Origin: Actinomycetota bacterium
GTDB taxonomy: Bacteria; Cyanobacteriota; Vampirovibrionia; Obscuribacterales; Obscuribacteraceae
Direction: 5' to 3'
Assembly (NCBI GenBank): GCA_903970355.1
Contig: CAJCIF010000519.1
Coordinates: 1-6,390, forward strand
DNA: 6,390 bases
The translations under genes were made by a program, and so were the position numbers. The notes beneath the pieces were generated by a model, which saw only the letters and a list, made by a program, of their open reading frames with translations, did no database searches and was not told the origin of the DNA. Positions 5,952-6,390 of this stretch are shown here, in pieces. How positions within the stretch are numbered: position 1 is the first letter of the stretch; each line of letters begins with the position of its first letter.

Positions 5952-6390
5952 CTAAGAAGGTCGTTCTACAAAGAGAAAGCTTGTGAAATTCGAGTCCAGG
6001 TCTTGCAAGTTCTCTTCGATGATCTTGAGCCCGTGAATTTCAGCTAGCACCTTGCTGCCCATTGTGGCGATGTTCTTAGGCAGTTCGCCTTTGCCTAGCA
6101 GTTCAGCCACTTTGGCATGATCGACCATATCGCCTTCGCCGCTTGTTTGGTTGAGGTTGCCGTACTTCATTTGCAGGTTGGTCTTGCATTGTCGGAGGAC
6201 CTGCGGATGCGTCATGATCGTGTCTACTTCGGAAAACGTACCGTCTTTTGTAATCATCAAGGCATGAGCAATTTTTATGGCAAACTCTTCGACGATTGCA
6301 TAGCGATATTTTGCACAAGCGACAACGGTTTCGGTGACGATGCCACCAAGCGAATTATGGATTGCAAACTGACCACGATCAACCACACCT
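5952..6390 (-). CDS. Prephenate dehydratase-like protein, 5' end beyond window
   Basis: Only the last 145 residues are visible. The frame is open through the right edge, and the GTG at 6386 is probably an internal Val rather than the start. The order of motifs follows prephenate dehydratase, which makes phenylpyruvate from prephenate: an NS-containing loop (AIHNSLGG, about 9-16), HPQVLRQC at 61-68, a NIATMGSKVLAEIHGL helix at 106-121 and NFTSFLFV at 134-141. Typical enzymes have ENS and TRF at the first and last sites; here they read HNS and TSF. The Thr of the last motif is kept (T136) but the Arg is replaced by Ser. The protein ends seven residues after TSF, so it lacks the C-terminal ACT domain that senses phenylalanine. 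It may be an unregulated dehydratase, a relative such as the ACT-less prephenate decarboxylase BacA, or a protein with another role. The roughly 60-80 N-terminal residues outside the window are needed to decide. Confidence 0.72.
   Translation of the reverse strand, partial: GVVDRGQFAIHNSLGGIVTETVVACAKYRYAIVEEFAIKIAHALMITKDGTFSEVDTIMTHPQVLRQCKTNLQMKYGNLNQTSGEGDMVDHAKVAELLGKGELPKNIATMGSKVLAEIHGLKIIEENLQDLDSNFTSFLFVERPS

Noticed and set aside
1..6390. CRISPR array, tRNA or rRNA gene, insertion sequence or attachment site
   Set aside because: No spaced repeat array, no cloverleaf-like or rRNA-like sequence, no transposase or integrase and no terminal inverted repeats were seen.

Overview
The window carries two gene sets that converge head to tail, plus one gene cut by the right edge. 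The organism is not certain. Codon use is moderate in GC, two secreted proteins have ordinary Sec signal peptides, and the succinate dehydrogenase is of the type best known from Actinobacteria (mycobacterial Sdh1). Two exact copies of the cyanobacterial octamer GCGATCGC, with three more 7-of-8 matches, lie in the coding regions. Together with the style of the secreted TPR and VWA proteins, this makes a non-photosynthetic cyanobacterial relative (Vampirovibrionia/Melainabacteria, for example Obscuribacterales) my best guess. That is inference, not proof.

Left half, + strand (1-3538): a 215-base leader holds a good extended -10 promoter (50-58). It is followed by a tight three-gene operon sdhC-sdhA-sdhB. 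The gap from sdhC to sdhA is 1 base, and sdhA and sdhB overlap by 8 bases. The products form a complete succinate:quinone oxidoreductase core: a five-helix membrane anchor, a flavoprotein with covalently bound FAD, and a three-cluster iron-sulfur protein. Electrons would pass from succinate through FAD and the [2Fe-2S], [4Fe-4S] and [3Fe-4S] clusters to the membrane quinone. The anchor has a CHxCRH motif like that of Sdh1 enzymes, which carry an extra membrane-embedded Fe-S cluster. No small SdhF-like subunit is encoded here.

Junction (3539-3571): 33 bases separate the convergent stop codons and hold a small hairpin that may end transcription from both sides.

Right half, - strand (5747 down to 3572): a two-gene operon. 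The first gene encodes an exported protein with two TPR repeats and a long low-complexity tail. Four bases later comes an exported protein with a PDZ-like domain, a polyproline linker and a VWA domain with an intact metal site. The pair probably works outside the cytoplasmic membrane in protein-protein assembly; its function is unknown.

The right edge (6390-5952, - strand) holds the C-terminal 145 residues of a prephenate dehydratase-fold protein. It has no ACT domain and two altered signature motifs. The 204-base gap between it and the TPR gene contains a likely -10 element and an imperfect direct repeat.
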